In this document: positions 17,892 through 26,094 of the stretch, piece after piece
Numbering within the stretch: the stretch's first letter is position 1
How the letters are laid out: every line of letters starts with the position of its first letter
The notes under the pieces: generated by a model
What the model was told of the DNA's origin: nothing
The model's database searches: none
Seen by the model: the letters and a program-made list of their open reading frames with translations, nothing else
Assembly (NCBI GenBank): GCA_963594675.1
Contig: CAVBGA010000087.1
Span: forward strand, 1 to 43,027
DNA: 43,027 nucleotides
Source: Ruminococcus_G sp963594675
Lineage (GTDB): Bacteria > Bacillota > Clostridia > Lachnospirales > Lachnospiraceae
Direction: 5' to 3'
Program-made: the position numbers and the translations under genes

Positions 17892-18302
17892 TTAACCCTT
17901 CTTGGTAACTTTCAATCGAGTCATCGCTCTTGCCAGAGCCATCTGATTTCTATGGTACTCAAGAATACTTTGTTTTTGGCGAAGCTGTTCCTCCGCTCTT
18001 TCTTTTGCCTCTTCTGCTCGGCGAATATCAATCTCTTCCGGACGTTCTACAGTAAGACAGAAAAGCTTGGCACGGTTATTGATCATCTCCACAAATCCTG
18101 AGCTGACCGCTACCGTAGTCCAGTTTCCCTCTTTGTCCTGGAATTTCATTTCTCCAGGAACCAGAGCACAGATCATATTCTCGTGATGAGCAAGGAATTC
18201 CTTCTGTCCATCTTCCGCGGGAATGATCAGGGATTTGGCTCTTCCGTCATAAAACTGTCTGTCGGCCGCAAATATTTCAAGGCCAAATGTACTATGATCC
18301 AT
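17892..18302 (-). CDS. atpC: F1 ATP synthase epsilon subunit
   Basis: This 136-residue protein is the epsilon subunit, the part of the central stalk that links rotor and catalytic head and restrains wasteful ATP hydrolysis. An N-terminal beta-sandwich with FDGRAKSLIIPAEDGQKEFLAHH-type sequence (about 15-45) and a C-terminal helical hairpin rich in Ala/Glu/Arg (about 85-130) fit the family. The ATG at 18302 follows GGAG by eight bases; the upstream GTG overlaps that ribosome binding site. It is last in the operon, 17 bp after atpD. Confidence 0.93.
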   Translation of the reverse strand: MDHSTFGLEIFAADRQFYDGRAKSLIIPAEDGQKEFLAHHENMICALVPGEMKFQDKEGNWTTVAVSSGFVEMINNRAKLFCLTVERPEEIDIRRAEEAKERAEEQLRQKQSILEYHRNQMALARAMTRLKVTKKG

Positions 18303-18319
18303 AAGCGTCACTCCTTTAC

Positions 18320-19711
18320 TTACTGCTCAAGAGTTTTTGCTTTTTCAATAACTTCATCAATGGTACCTACATTGAAGAAGGCATTCTCAGGATACTCATC
18401 CATTTCACCTTCCAGAATCATCTTGAAGCCACGAATGGTTTCTTTTAGAGGTACATATTTACCCTTGATACCTGTGAAGTTCTCAGCTACATGGAAAGGC
18501 TGAGACAAGAATTTCTGGATCTTTCTGGCACGGAATACGGTACTCTTATCCTCATCGGAAAGTTCCTCCATACCAAGGATAGAAATGATATCCTGCAATT
18601 CTTTATATTTCTGAAGAGCTTCCTGTACCTTACGAGCTACATTATAATGCTCTTCTCCTACTACATCTGCCTCCAGGATACGGGAGGTAGATTCCAGAGG
18701 ATCCACAGCGGGATAAATACCCTGCTCTACAATCTTACGAGAAAGTACGGTAGTGGCATCCAAATGGGCAAATGTAGTAGCCGGAGCCGGGTCTGTTAAA
18801 TCGTCGGCAGGCACATATACGGCCTGTACAGATGTTACGGAACCAGACTGAGTAGAAGCGATACGCTCCTGAAGCTCACCCATCTCATTAGCCAAAGTCG
18901 GCTGATAACCAACGGCAGAAGGCATACGACCAAGAAGGGCGGATACCTCAGAACCAGCCTGAACAAAACGGAAAATATTATCGATAAAGAGAAGCACGTC
19001 TCTATGCTGAGTATCACGGAAATACTCTGCCATGGTCAGACCAGTCTCTGCCACACGCATACGAGATCCCGGCGGCTCATTCATCTGACCAAATACCAGA
19101 GCGGTTTTCTCCAATACGCCAGATTCTCCCATCTCAGTCCAAAGGTCGTTACCCTCACGGGAACGCTCTCCAACACCGGTAAAGATGGAATATCCACCGT
19201 GCTCTGTAGCTACGTTCTGAATCAACTCCTGAATCAGGACGGTCTTACCTACACCGGCACCACCAAACAAACCAATCTTACCACCCTTAGCATAAGGAGC
19301 AAGAAGGTCGATAACCTTGATACCAGTCTCAAGAATTTCTGTTGCAGGTTTCTGTTCTGCAAAGGGAGGGGGATCTCTGTGGATAACCCAGTGTTCTGCC
19401 TCATCCAGACTCTCTCCTCCATCTATGGTATCTCCGAGAACATTAAACAATCTTCCCAGAGTACAATCGCCTACCGGAACCTTGATTCCGCTTCCAGTGG
19501 CTGTAACCTCGCGGTCACGCTGAAGTCCCTCACTGGCACTCAACATGATACAACGTACCACATTATTTCCCAGGTGCTGTGAGACCTCCATGACACATCT
19601 TTTTCCATTGTTTTCTACTTCCAGCGCGTCCTTGATATCCGGAAGCTGGCCGTCTTCGAAAACAACGTCTACTACAGGTCCCATGACCTGTACAATCTTA
19701 CCTTTATTCAT
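18320..19711 (-). CDS. atpD: F1 ATP synthase beta subunit
   Basis: This 463-residue protein is the catalytic beta subunit, which makes ATP at the alpha/beta interfaces. Walker A GGAGVGKT near 150, the GERSREGNDL segment near 180 and Walker B LLFIDNIFRF near 245 are present. The open frame extends to 19900, but that part overlaps atpG and is unlike the family. The ATG at 19711 (MNKGKIVQVMGPVVDV) is the true start. Its GGAAG ribosome binding site lies in the end of atpG. Confidence 0.97.
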   Translation of the reverse strand: MNKGKIVQVMGPVVDVVFEDGQLPDIKDALEVENNGKRCVMEVSQHLGNNVVRCIMLSASEGLQRDREVTATGSGIKVPVGDCTLGRLFNVLGDTIDGGESLDEAEHWVIHRDPPPFAEQKPATEILETGIKVIDLLAPYAKGGKIGLFGGAGVGKTVLIQELIQNVATEHGGYSIFTGVGERSREGNDLWTEMGESGVLEKTALVFGQMNEPPGSRMRVAETGLTMAEYFRDTQHRDVLLFIDNIFRFVQAGSEVSALLGRMPSAVGYQPTLANEMGELQERIASTQSGSVTSVQAVYVPADDLTDPAPATTFAHLDATTVLSRKIVEQGIYPAVDPLESTSRILEADVVGEEHYNVARKVQEALQKYKELQDIISILGMEELSDEDKSTVFRARKIQKFLSQPFHVAENFTGIKGKYVPLKETIRGFKMILEGEMDEYPENAFFNVGTIDEVIEKAKTLEQ

Positions 19712-19716
19712 CTTTG

Positions 19717-20607
19717 TCACTTCCTTTTCTGCGCTTTTGCACCACCGCAGACTTCTGTGATTTCCTGCGTAATTGCCGCCTGACGTGCTCGGTTGTACTG
19801 AATAGACAAATCCTGCAACATCTTCTTGGCACTGTCGGTAGAAGCCTGCATCGCTGTCATTCTGGCATTGTTCTCGCAGGCATACGCCTCTACCAGACAA
19901 CCATAGATCACACCTGTCAGATAATTGGGGATCATGGCATTAAAAACAGCATCCACCGAAGGAGACATGATAATTTCCTCCTGGTGTACGTCAATCGGAA
20001 TCTCAAGTGGTGAAAAAATCGTTTTCTTCAGAGGAAGCAGCTGCATATTTACCGCATTCTGCACAACGGCATTCTGCATCTGCGTATAAATGATATGAAC
20101 CTCATCAACTTCCCTGTCAAGAAAAGCTTTTACCAGCTCATCACTGATCACTCGTGCACGATGCATGGTGGGTTTCTGTACGGTGTAACGGAAACTGCCA
20201 TCCATATCCACATCTTTTTTTCCAAAATACTGCCGGCCCACCATACCCAGCACATAGAGCTTGTGTTTCCCTGGGGTTGCCTGTATGAACTCTTCCGTCA
20301 TACGAGTAATATTATGGTTGTAGGCTCCAGCCATACCCTTATCTCCGGTAACCACAATGGTTGCCACCTTGCGTTTTTCCTCAGGAATCAAATGTCGTTC
20401 ACTGAAGAAAGGATGCTTAGTATCCGGTACATGTCGCAGAACACGGGCAATAGCATTCTGCATATTGTAGAAATAAGGTTCTGTATCCGACAGTATTTTC
20501 TTCGCTTTTTTCATCTTGGAAGAGGAAATCATATACATGGCATTGGTGATCTTCATCGTGTCCTGGACACTGCTAATTCTCTCTTTTATTTCTCTAGCGT
20601 TTGCCAT
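19717..20607 (-). CDS. atpG: F1 ATP synthase gamma subunit
   Basis: This 296-residue protein is the gamma subunit, the rotating central shaft. The N-terminal helix MANAREIKERISSVQDTMKI and the C-terminal helix with MTAMQASTDSAKKM and QAAITQEITEVCGGA are the conserved coiled-coil halves, with a Rossmann-like domain between them. AGGAGG precedes the ATG by five bases. It lies between atpA and atpD as expected. Confidence 0.96.
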   Translation of the reverse strand: MANAREIKERISSVQDTMKITNAMYMISSSKMKKAKKILSDTEPYFYNMQNAIARVLRHVPDTKHPFFSERHLIPEEKRKVATIVVTGDKGMAGAYNHNITRMTEEFIQATPGKHKLYVLGMVGRQYFGKKDVDMDGSFRYTVQKPTMHRARVISDELVKAFLDREVDEVHIIYTQMQNAVVQNAVNMQLLPLKKTIFSPLEIPIDVHQEEIIMSPSVDAVFNAMIPNYLTGVIYGCLVEAYACENNARMTAMQASTDSAKKMLQDLSIQYNRARQAAITQEITEVCGGAKAQKRK

Positions 20608-20627
20608 AAATTCCTCCTGTTTTCCCC

Positions 20628-22145
20628 TTAGTTAGCGGCAGACGTGCGGTCCTTATATTCGTCCGCAACCCTGAGAATCTGCTCACCCAGCTCATCACTC
20701 AGCTGTTTGGTATCCTCAATTTCCTTACCGATCTGGGGATATACATTATCGAAATATTCCAGCATATCCATCTGGTATTTCTTTACATCCTTTTTCTCCA
20801 CATGAGTCATTTTCTTATGAGTAGCTACCCACAAGGTAATTACCTGCTGGTGGAGAGAAAGGGGATGACACAGGGGCTGTTTCAAAAGTTCCATCAGGTT
20901 GCCGCCATAGGCCAGCTGTGCCTTGGTGGCATCATCCAGGTCAGAACTAAACTGGGTGAAGACCTCCATCTCACGATACTGAGCCAGATCAATACGGATA
21001 CTTCCTGATGCTTTTTTCATTGCCTTGGTCTGTGCGGCACCACCAACACGGGATACGGAAAGTCCTACATTGACCGCCGGACGCATACCTGAGAAGAAAA
21101 GATTACTTTCCAGGAAAATCTGTCCATCGGTAATGGAAATAACGTTGGTGGGAATATAGGCAGATACATCACCTGCCTGAGTTTCAATAATGGGCAGTGC
21201 GGTAATGGATCCGCCGCCGGCTGCTTCACTCAGACGGCTGGAACGCTCCAGAAGTCTGGAATGCAGATAGAATACGTCACCAGGATAAGCCTCACGTCCT
21301 GGGGAACGCTCCAAAAGCAGAGACAGGGCACGATAAGCCACTGCATGCTTAGAAAGATCATCATAAACAATCAATACATCTTTTCCCTGATACATAAAGA
21401 ACTCTGCAAGAGCGGTTCCTGCATAAGGAGCAATATACTGAAGGGGTGCACAGTCACTTGCTGTAGATGCGAATACGGTAGTGTATTCCATTGCACCGTA
21501 TTTATCAAGGTTTGATACCACCTTAGCGATGGTGGAAGCCTTCTGTCCAATGGCAACGTAGATACAGATTACATCTTTACCCTTCTGATTCAGAATGGTA
21601 TCGATGGCCAGTGAAGTCTTACCGGTCTGTCTGTCACCAATGATCAACTCACGCTGTCCACGACCAATAGGGAACATGGAATCCAAAGAAAGGATACCTG
21701 TCTCCAGGGGGACAGTTACGGATTTACGGTCGATGATTCCAGGAGCCGGATTCTCAACAGGACGATATCCTTCTTCTGCAATCTCGCCCTTGCCATCCAA
21801 AGGAGCACCCAGGGCATCGACGATACGGCCGATAAAGCCAGAGCCTACAGGAATACCTGCCTGTTTTCCGGTTCTTGTTACCTTGGTTCCCTCTCTGATT
21901 CCGGTATCCTTACCGAAGAGAATACAGCCCATGCTGTTGCTTCGGATATCCTGAACCATTCCCTTAAGTCCGTTTTCAAATACTACAACCTCACCATACA
22001 TGGCATGATCGATTCCGTAGATGGTAGCAATTCCATCACCTACGGAGATGACCGTTCCCACTTCCTGGTTCTGGCTGATCTCATCATAATTTATTATTTC
22101 TTCTTTTAGAATGGAAATAATCTCATCTGGATTAATTGCACTCAA
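20628..22145 (-). CDS. atpA: F1 ATP synthase alpha subunit
   Basis: This protein of about 505 residues is the non-catalytic nucleotide-binding alpha subunit. Walker A GDRQTGKT near 170, VLIVYDDLSKHA near 262 and the SVSRVGGAAQTKAMKK segment near 365 are family hallmarks. The start is probably TTG at 22145, about six bases after GGAGGTGA. The GTG at 22154 lies inside that ribosome binding site, which itself contains the atpH stop codon. Alpha and delta are therefore translationally coupled. Confidence 0.96.
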   Translation of the reverse strand: MSAINPDEIISILKEEIINYDEISQNQEVGTVISVGDGIATIYGIDHAMYGEVVVFENGLKGMVQDIRSNSMGCILFGKDTGIREGTKVTRTGKQAGIPVGSGFIGRIVDALGAPLDGKGEIAEEGYRPVENPAPGIIDRKSVTVPLETGILSLDSMFPIGRGQRELIIGDRQTGKTSLAIDTILNQKGKDVICIYVAIGQKASTIAKVVSNLDKYGAMEYTTVFASTASDCAPLQYIAPYAGTALAEFFMYQGKDVLIVYDDLSKHAVAYRALSLLLERSPGREAYPGDVFYLHSRLLERSSRLSEAAGGGSITALPIIETQAGDVSAYIPTNVISITDGQIFLESNLFFSGMRPAVNVGLSVSRVGGAAQTKAMKKASGSIRIDLAQYREMEVFTQFSSDLDDATKAQLAYGGNLMELLKQPLCHPLSLHQQVITLWVATHKKMTHVEKKDVKKYQMDMLEYFDNVYPQIGKEIEDTKQLSDELGEQILRVADEYKDRTSAAN

Positions 22146-22150
22146 GTTGC

Positions 22151-22654
22151 TCACCTCCGGGTTAATTTCTGTTCCAGCCTGCGGTAACGACCCTTCAGGC
22201 TCCAGTCATATTCACGTCCACCTGCCTGGAGAATGAAACCTCCCATCAGGCTTTTGTCTTCTTTCATTTCGATTTCGGCGTTTTTTGCCTGAAATTCCCG
22301 GCACAAAAATGTTTTTATACCTTCCAGCTGTGTCTCCTGAGGTAGGGTTACATACCGCATAACCGCCTTGATTGTTGCGGCTTCCTTCCTGCACAGCTCA
22401 TCATAGGACTCGAAGATCTCTTCCAGATCTTCCACCTTCTGATGTTTGCAGACGATCTTGATGTATTTGCCCATTTCCTGGGGAATCACCCGATCGATGA
22501 CTCTGCATTTTGTATCAAATGGCACCAGTGGGTTCTCAAGACTTTTTGTCAGCCCCGGAACCTCCCGGAATATTTCTCTTGTATTCTGGATGGCTTCCTT
22601 GGAAATAGAAAGCTCATCCAGTACTTTTGCATAATTAACGGCGGTCACTGTCAT
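22151..22654 (-). CDS. atpH: F1 ATP synthase delta subunit
   Basis: This 167-residue delta subunit joins the F1 head to the peripheral stalk. VNYAKVLDELSI at the N-terminus and the C-terminal DKSLMGGFILQAGGREYDWS segment fit the OSCP/delta family. The ATG at 22654 follows AGGTGA by about five bases; the GTG upstream lies within that site. It overlaps atpF by 20 bases. Confidence 0.93.
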   Translation of the reverse strand: MTVTAVNYAKVLDELSISKEAIQNTREIFREVPGLTKSLENPLVPFDTKCRVIDRVIPQEMGKYIKIVCKHQKVEDLEEIFESYDELCRKEAATIKAVMRYVTLPQETQLEGIKTFLCREFQAKNAEIEMKEDKSLMGGFILQAGGREYDWSLKGRYRRLEQKLTRR

Positions 22655-23144
22655 TTGGATCACCTGCTTCTTCTAAAAACTGGTCATATAAGGATAAATC
22701 CTGTTCAGCCCCGGTCTTATCTCCTACGATCTTAGCTGCCGCCTCCATGGCAAGGGAAGCAACTTCGCTCTTCATCTGGCGCATTGCATCCTCACGCTCC
22801 ATGCGGATATCCTCCTGGGCCTTAGCCAGAATCGCATCTGCTTTGGCATTGGCAGCTTCCGCTGTCTTATCTGCCTGAATCTTTGCTTCTGCCTTGGCCT
22901 GTTCCATGATCTGGTAAGACTCCTCCTTAGCAGACTTCAGCGCTTTTTCATACTTGTCCTGAAGGTCTCTGGCATTGTCTTCCATTTCCTTTGCTCCTGC
23001 AAACTGCTGATCGATCATAGCCTTTCTATCGTCCATCACTTTCATGATCGGTCCGAATAAAAATTTCTTCATCAATACATAAAGAATCAAGAGGTTAATG
23101 ATCGTAAAGACAAGGTTGATGTCGATTTTAATCACCTGGTCCAC
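22635..23144 (-). CDS. atpF: Fo ATP synthase b subunit
   Basis: This 169-residue b subunit forms the peripheral stalk. One membrane helix (about 9-30, ending FGPIMKVMDDR) is followed by a long charged Ala/Lys/Glu helix that dimerises. The start is GTG, either at 23144 or nine bases downstream; the purine-rich AGAGGCAGG leader does not decide between them. It lies between atpE and atpH. Confidence 0.93.
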   Translation of the reverse strand: MDQVIKIDINLVFTIINLLILYVLMKKFLFGPIMKVMDDRKAMIDQQFAGAKEMEDNARDLQDKYEKALKSAKEESYQIMEQAKAEAKIQADKTAEAANAKADAILAKAQEDIRMEREDAMRQMKSEVASLAMEAAAKIVGDKTGAEQDLSLYDQFLEEAGDPNDSDRR

Positions 23145-23215
23145 CTGCCTCTCTACTATTTACCTTTTGCTGCTCATGCCCACTGCATTCCCAGCAGCTT
23201 GGTCACCTTCTTGTC

Positions 23216-23434
23216 TTAGCCCAGCATGATGATGATCAGAAGTCCGATAACAAAGCCGTAAATAGCTGTTGCCTCGGCAAGAGCACAACCTAACAGCAGG
23301 TTCTTGCTGATTTTGCTCTCAGCTTCCGGCTGTCTTGCAATAGCTTCAACGGCCTTGGATGTTGCCAGACCGATACCAATACCTGCTCCAATACCTGTAA
23401 GAACTGCGATTGCTGCACCAATTGCGATTAACAT
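23216..23434 (-). CDS. atpE: Fo ATP synthase c subunit
   Basis: This 72-residue proteolipid builds the ion-carrying c-ring. Two hydrophobic helices flank the polar loop RQPE (34-37), and the ion-binding carboxylate is Glu54 in ALAEAT. Compared with Na+-binding c subunits such as Ilyobacter, the Gln of helix 1 is Ile21 and the Ser after the Glu is Ala55. Two of the main Na+ ligands are therefore missing and H+ coupling is likelier. GGAGG lies nine bases before the ATG. Confidence 0.95.
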   Translation of the reverse strand: MLIAIGAAIAVLTGIGAGIGIGLATSKAVEAIARQPEAESKISKNLLLGCALAEATAIYGFVIGLLIIIMLG

Positions 23435-23566
23435 AATAATTTCCTCCTATAACTACCTACAATTATTTTTTTTAATTCTGCTACTCGATCCTACTCTTTC
23501 GCCTTTTCCTAATTTTGGCTGCCAGATTTACTCCTTCGCCATCACCTTACTACTTTACTGAGATTA

Positions 23567-24253
23567 CTACTCAATTGCTTCCTTGATAAACAAAGATGTT
23601 AAGAACACAAATACGTATGCCTGTATGAATCCATCGAAGAAATCAAAATACAGACTGAATGGAAGCGGCAAAACTGCCGGACAGATAAATTCAAGAAGTT
23701 TCATTACTACGAAGCTTCCCAGAACGTTACCAAACAGTCGCATACATAAAGATGTCGGTCTGATAGCCAATTCCAGAATGTTGATCGGAAGCATGATCGG
23801 AACCGGTTCTGCAAAACTATGCAGAAATCCCTTCAGACCCCTCTTATGGAATCCGGAATATTCAATCAGAATGATACTCATCAATGAAAGTGCAATGGTT
23901 ACGTTCATATCCTTGGTAGGTGGCGTAAATCCAAAAACACCGGCAATGTTGGCAATTCCGATAAAAACAACCGTGGACATCAGGTAAGGAACATATCGTT
24001 TTCCTTCTTCTCCCAGAATTCCCATAAAGAAATCCTGCAGGAAGCTGACGCCAGATTCCAGAAGAAGCTGTTTCTTGCTTGGGTTCTCTACGCTTAAGTC
24101 TCTTACTAGAACTAAGGAAAGGATCAAAAGCACTGCCATGATCACCCAAGTCACAACTACACTTTCAGCAACAGGTACTCCACCGAAGATTGGTAGGGTG
24201 AAGGCCGTTTTGCTTTCAAGTTCTTCTGCCAGTGTGGCTGATAAATTTCCCGT
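23567..24253 (-). CDS. atpB: Fo ATP synthase a subunit with apparent ACG start
   Basis: This is the a subunit, which holds the ion half-channels against the c-ring. The essential Arg lies in ELAIRPTSLCMRLFGN near residue 165. The frame with standard starts begins only at GTG 24154, giving 195 residues with no ribosome binding site. Reading upstream, the same frame stays open for 33 codons that look like a normal a-subunit N-terminus (LAEELESKTAFTLPIFGG). GGAGGG stands seven bases before an ACG at 24253, which would give 228 residues, the usual length. No ATG, GTG or TTG is in frame there. No atpI is visible upstream. Confidence 0.85.
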   Translation of the reverse strand, partial: TGNLSATLAEELESKTAFTLPIFGGVPVAESVVVTWVIMAVLLILSLVLVRDLSVENPSKKQLLLESGVSFLQDFFMGILGEEGKRYVPYLMSTVVFIGIANIAGVFGFTPPTKDMNVTIALSLMSIILIEYSGFHKRGLKGFLHSFAEPVPIMLPINILELAIRPTSLCMRLFGNVLGSFVVMKLLEFICPAVLPLPFSLYFDFFDGFIQAYVFVFLTSLFIKEAIE

Positions 24254-24421
24254 CTTTCTTCCCTCCTTTTCTAAGGATCGGCCTATCGTCTGTCAATTTA
24301 AGGTCGGTCACTTGATTTGATTACTTATTTTGGCACTTTAATCGACGAAATTCAAGTGCTAATTTCACTAATATGTACAAAATAAGCGTAGTTTTTTAGG
24401 TTAATTTTAACAATCCTAAAC
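24254..24421. other. Leader region of the ATP synthase operon
   Basis: This A/T-rich stretch must hold the operon promoter, but I cannot point to a clear -35/-10 pair. A TTGACA at 24290-24295 on the minus strand is too close to the ribosome binding site to fit a normal leader. Confidence 0.35.
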
Positions 24422-24460
24422 AAAAACGGTGCAATCTTGCCTTAAGATTGCACCATTTTT
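24422..24460. terminator. Bidirectional terminator after the surface-protein operon
   Basis: GGTGCAATCTT (24428-24438) and AAGATTGCACC (24444-24454) form a perfect 11-bp stem with a 5-base loop. GTTTTTG follows on the minus strand and ATTTTTAG on the plus strand. It ends the long minus-strand operon whose last gene stops at 24635. The 175 bp between them are A/T-rich with nothing recognised. Confidence 0.85.
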
Positions 24461-24634
24461 AGAAAGAAAGAACCATTGAAGTTTTTTTACCATATTGTGT
24501 ATACAAAATTCATACACTGTAATATTCCTTCACATTCAATCAAATATTATGTTCTTTATTATCTTTATTTACTTGCATTTTAGCCTGCAAGTAAATGTCA
24601 ATTTAATTATCATCTAATAAATTTTTCATTCATT

Positions 24635-25420
24635 TTATTTATCCCTAGACTTCAGACGAATGCTAACAAGGATTACCCCAGCACTCAGAGCAAGAATCCC
24701 ATACCAGAACATGAAATCTGTAGCATCCCCTGTCTTAGGGCTGGTTTTTGAGCTACTGCCTGAAGCTGTTGTGGTCTTGCCTGTACTACTTGCAGGCGTG
24801 ATCGTCGTATTTTTGCCACTGCTAGGCGTCACCGTGACACTAGCACTGGGGCTGGGACTCGCCGTAGCTGTAGGGTCAGGAATCACCTCTACCTTAAATT
24901 CCCAATCCAAGTAGCCGATTTGCTCCATATATTGATTGTCCAAAGTGATCGGCACATTTAAGGTAACCTCCAAATTTGCCTCAGCTCCTGGGGCGAAACT
25001 ACCCAAGAGCACCCAATCCGTCAATCCGTCCGTCTCATTGGCCCCTGCCTCAAACAGCTTGCTATCGTTCTGACTGCTAGCATCTTCACTTAACTTTACC
25101 GCCAGGCTAAGCTGGGAGAGAAAATCCTCTGTTCCCTCCTGAGCCCCCAGAGCCCTCATATACACCTTTACTGTATTGCCCTCAGTATTTTTATTGCTGA
25201 TGGTAATTTTCTCCGTCAGAGAGTCTCCTGGCATAACATCCTTGAATTCATCAAAAAGGTCTGTAGGAGAATATTCACTGCCAGGTGCAAAAACAAATTT
25301 CTTAGCATCTCCGTCATAGGTCACATTCCCCGCTGCAAAGGCGGAGATACTGCTTCCCATGATCAATATACCACTTGTAAGGAGGGCTACTATCTTTTTC
25401 ATTACTTTTTTCCCACTCAT
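24635..25420 (-). CDS. Surface protein with SPKTG sortase-like signal
   Basis: This 261-residue protein has a classical signal peptide (about 1-30, ending SAFAAG). A beta-rich domain (about 31-185) contains MPGDSLTEKITISN and LGSFAPGAEANLEVTLNVP, resembling parts of TasA/camelysin-like proteins. A Pro/Ser/Thr-rich spacer (about 186-225) leads to SPKTG at 227-231, a membrane helix and a basic tail. The tail is a cell-wall sorting signal in which Ser replaces the first Leu of LPxTG. AGGAG precedes the ATG. It is last in the operon and may anchor the exported fibre or sialidase. No sortase gene is in the window, so anchoring is inferred. Confidence 0.75.
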   Translation of the reverse strand: MSGKKVMKKIVALLTSGILIMGSSISAFAAGNVTYDGDAKKFVFAPGSEYSPTDLFDEFKDVMPGDSLTEKITISNKNTEGNTVKVYMRALGAQEGTEDFLSQLSLAVKLSEDASSQNDSKLFEAGANETDGLTDWVLLGSFAPGAEANLEVTLNVPITLDNQYMEQIGYLDWEFKVEVIPDPTATASPSPSASVTVTPSSGKNTTITPASSTGKTTTASGSSSKTSPKTGDATDFMFWYGILALSAGVILVSIRLKSRDK

Positions 25421-25434
25421 CTTTGCGCTCCTCC

Positions 25435-26079
25435 CTATTGCTTAATGCTAAGCAAGCCATTATCGTCCACGCTGCTGACACCGCTGCTCCAGCTTTCCGT
25501 CACTGCCTTTACCGGACTTGCCTGGATGGAAGAAGCCACAATCTCTACGGAAAGGCGATAGCCCTCCGGAACAGAAGCCCCTTCCTTTACCTTAGCTTCC
25601 TTGATTAGGATGCTGGTAGATGCATTTGCCGCTACCGGACTGCTATAGTAATAAAAACCATCCGAGCTCTTGATCCAATCTCCTTCATTTCCCAGATTCC
25701 CATAGCTAATGGTATAATCTGTGCCTTCCACTGGCCGTCCGGCATACACCTTCTTACCATCTGAGCTCATCCAGGTCACCAGAATCTGAGCACGAATATA
25801 GCTATCTGTATTTCCTGTATTTTTGACAGACACATCTGTTTTGGTAGTTCCATCAAAGCTTTCTTCTACCTGGTTTGTCACCTCTCCCGAACGGAAGCTG
25901 TTGTCTACCTTCTCTGTCTTGGTGCTAATAAAAGCCAAAGTAGCCGCAGAAATCAAACAAATCATAAGGGCAATGGCAGCCACCACAGTAAGCCGCCTTC
26001 TCAGCTGCTTTTGTCTTGCAAGCTTTCTTCTATCCGCCTTATGGGGATATGGATTGGTAAAATTCTTATTTTCACTCAT
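25435..26079 (-). CDS. TasA/camelysin-like protein with SipW-type signal peptide
   Basis: This 214-residue exported protein has a long basic N-terminus (about 30 residues), one hydrophobic helix and the SipW-type cleavage region ATLAFISTKTEKVDNSFRSG near 47-66. The rest is a beta-rich domain with VKNTGNTDSYIRAQILVTW, a motif shared with the other TasA-like proteins of this locus. Proteins of this class in Bacillus polymerise into matrix fibres. AAGGAGG lies seven bases before the ATG. It is 15 bp after the sialidase gene and 14 bp before the sorting-signal gene. Family membership is from motif recognition; fibre formation is inferred. Confidence 0.72.
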   Translation of the reverse strand: MSENKNFTNPYPHKADRRKLARQKQLRRRLTVVAAIALMICLISAATLAFISTKTEKVDNSFRSGEVTNQVEESFDGTTKTDVSVKNTGNTDSYIRAQILVTWMSSDGKKVYAGRPVEGTDYTISYGNLGNEGDWIKSSDGFYYYSSPVAANASTSILIKEAKVKEGASVPEGYRLSVEIVASSIQASPVKAVTESWSSGVSSVDDNGLLSIKQ

Positions 26080-26094
26080 GTCATATCCTCCTTA

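Noticed and set aside
18320..19900. Extended 526-codon atpD frame
   Set aside because: The first 63 codons overlap atpG and do not resemble any beta subunit; the ATG at 19711 fits length and ribosome binding site.
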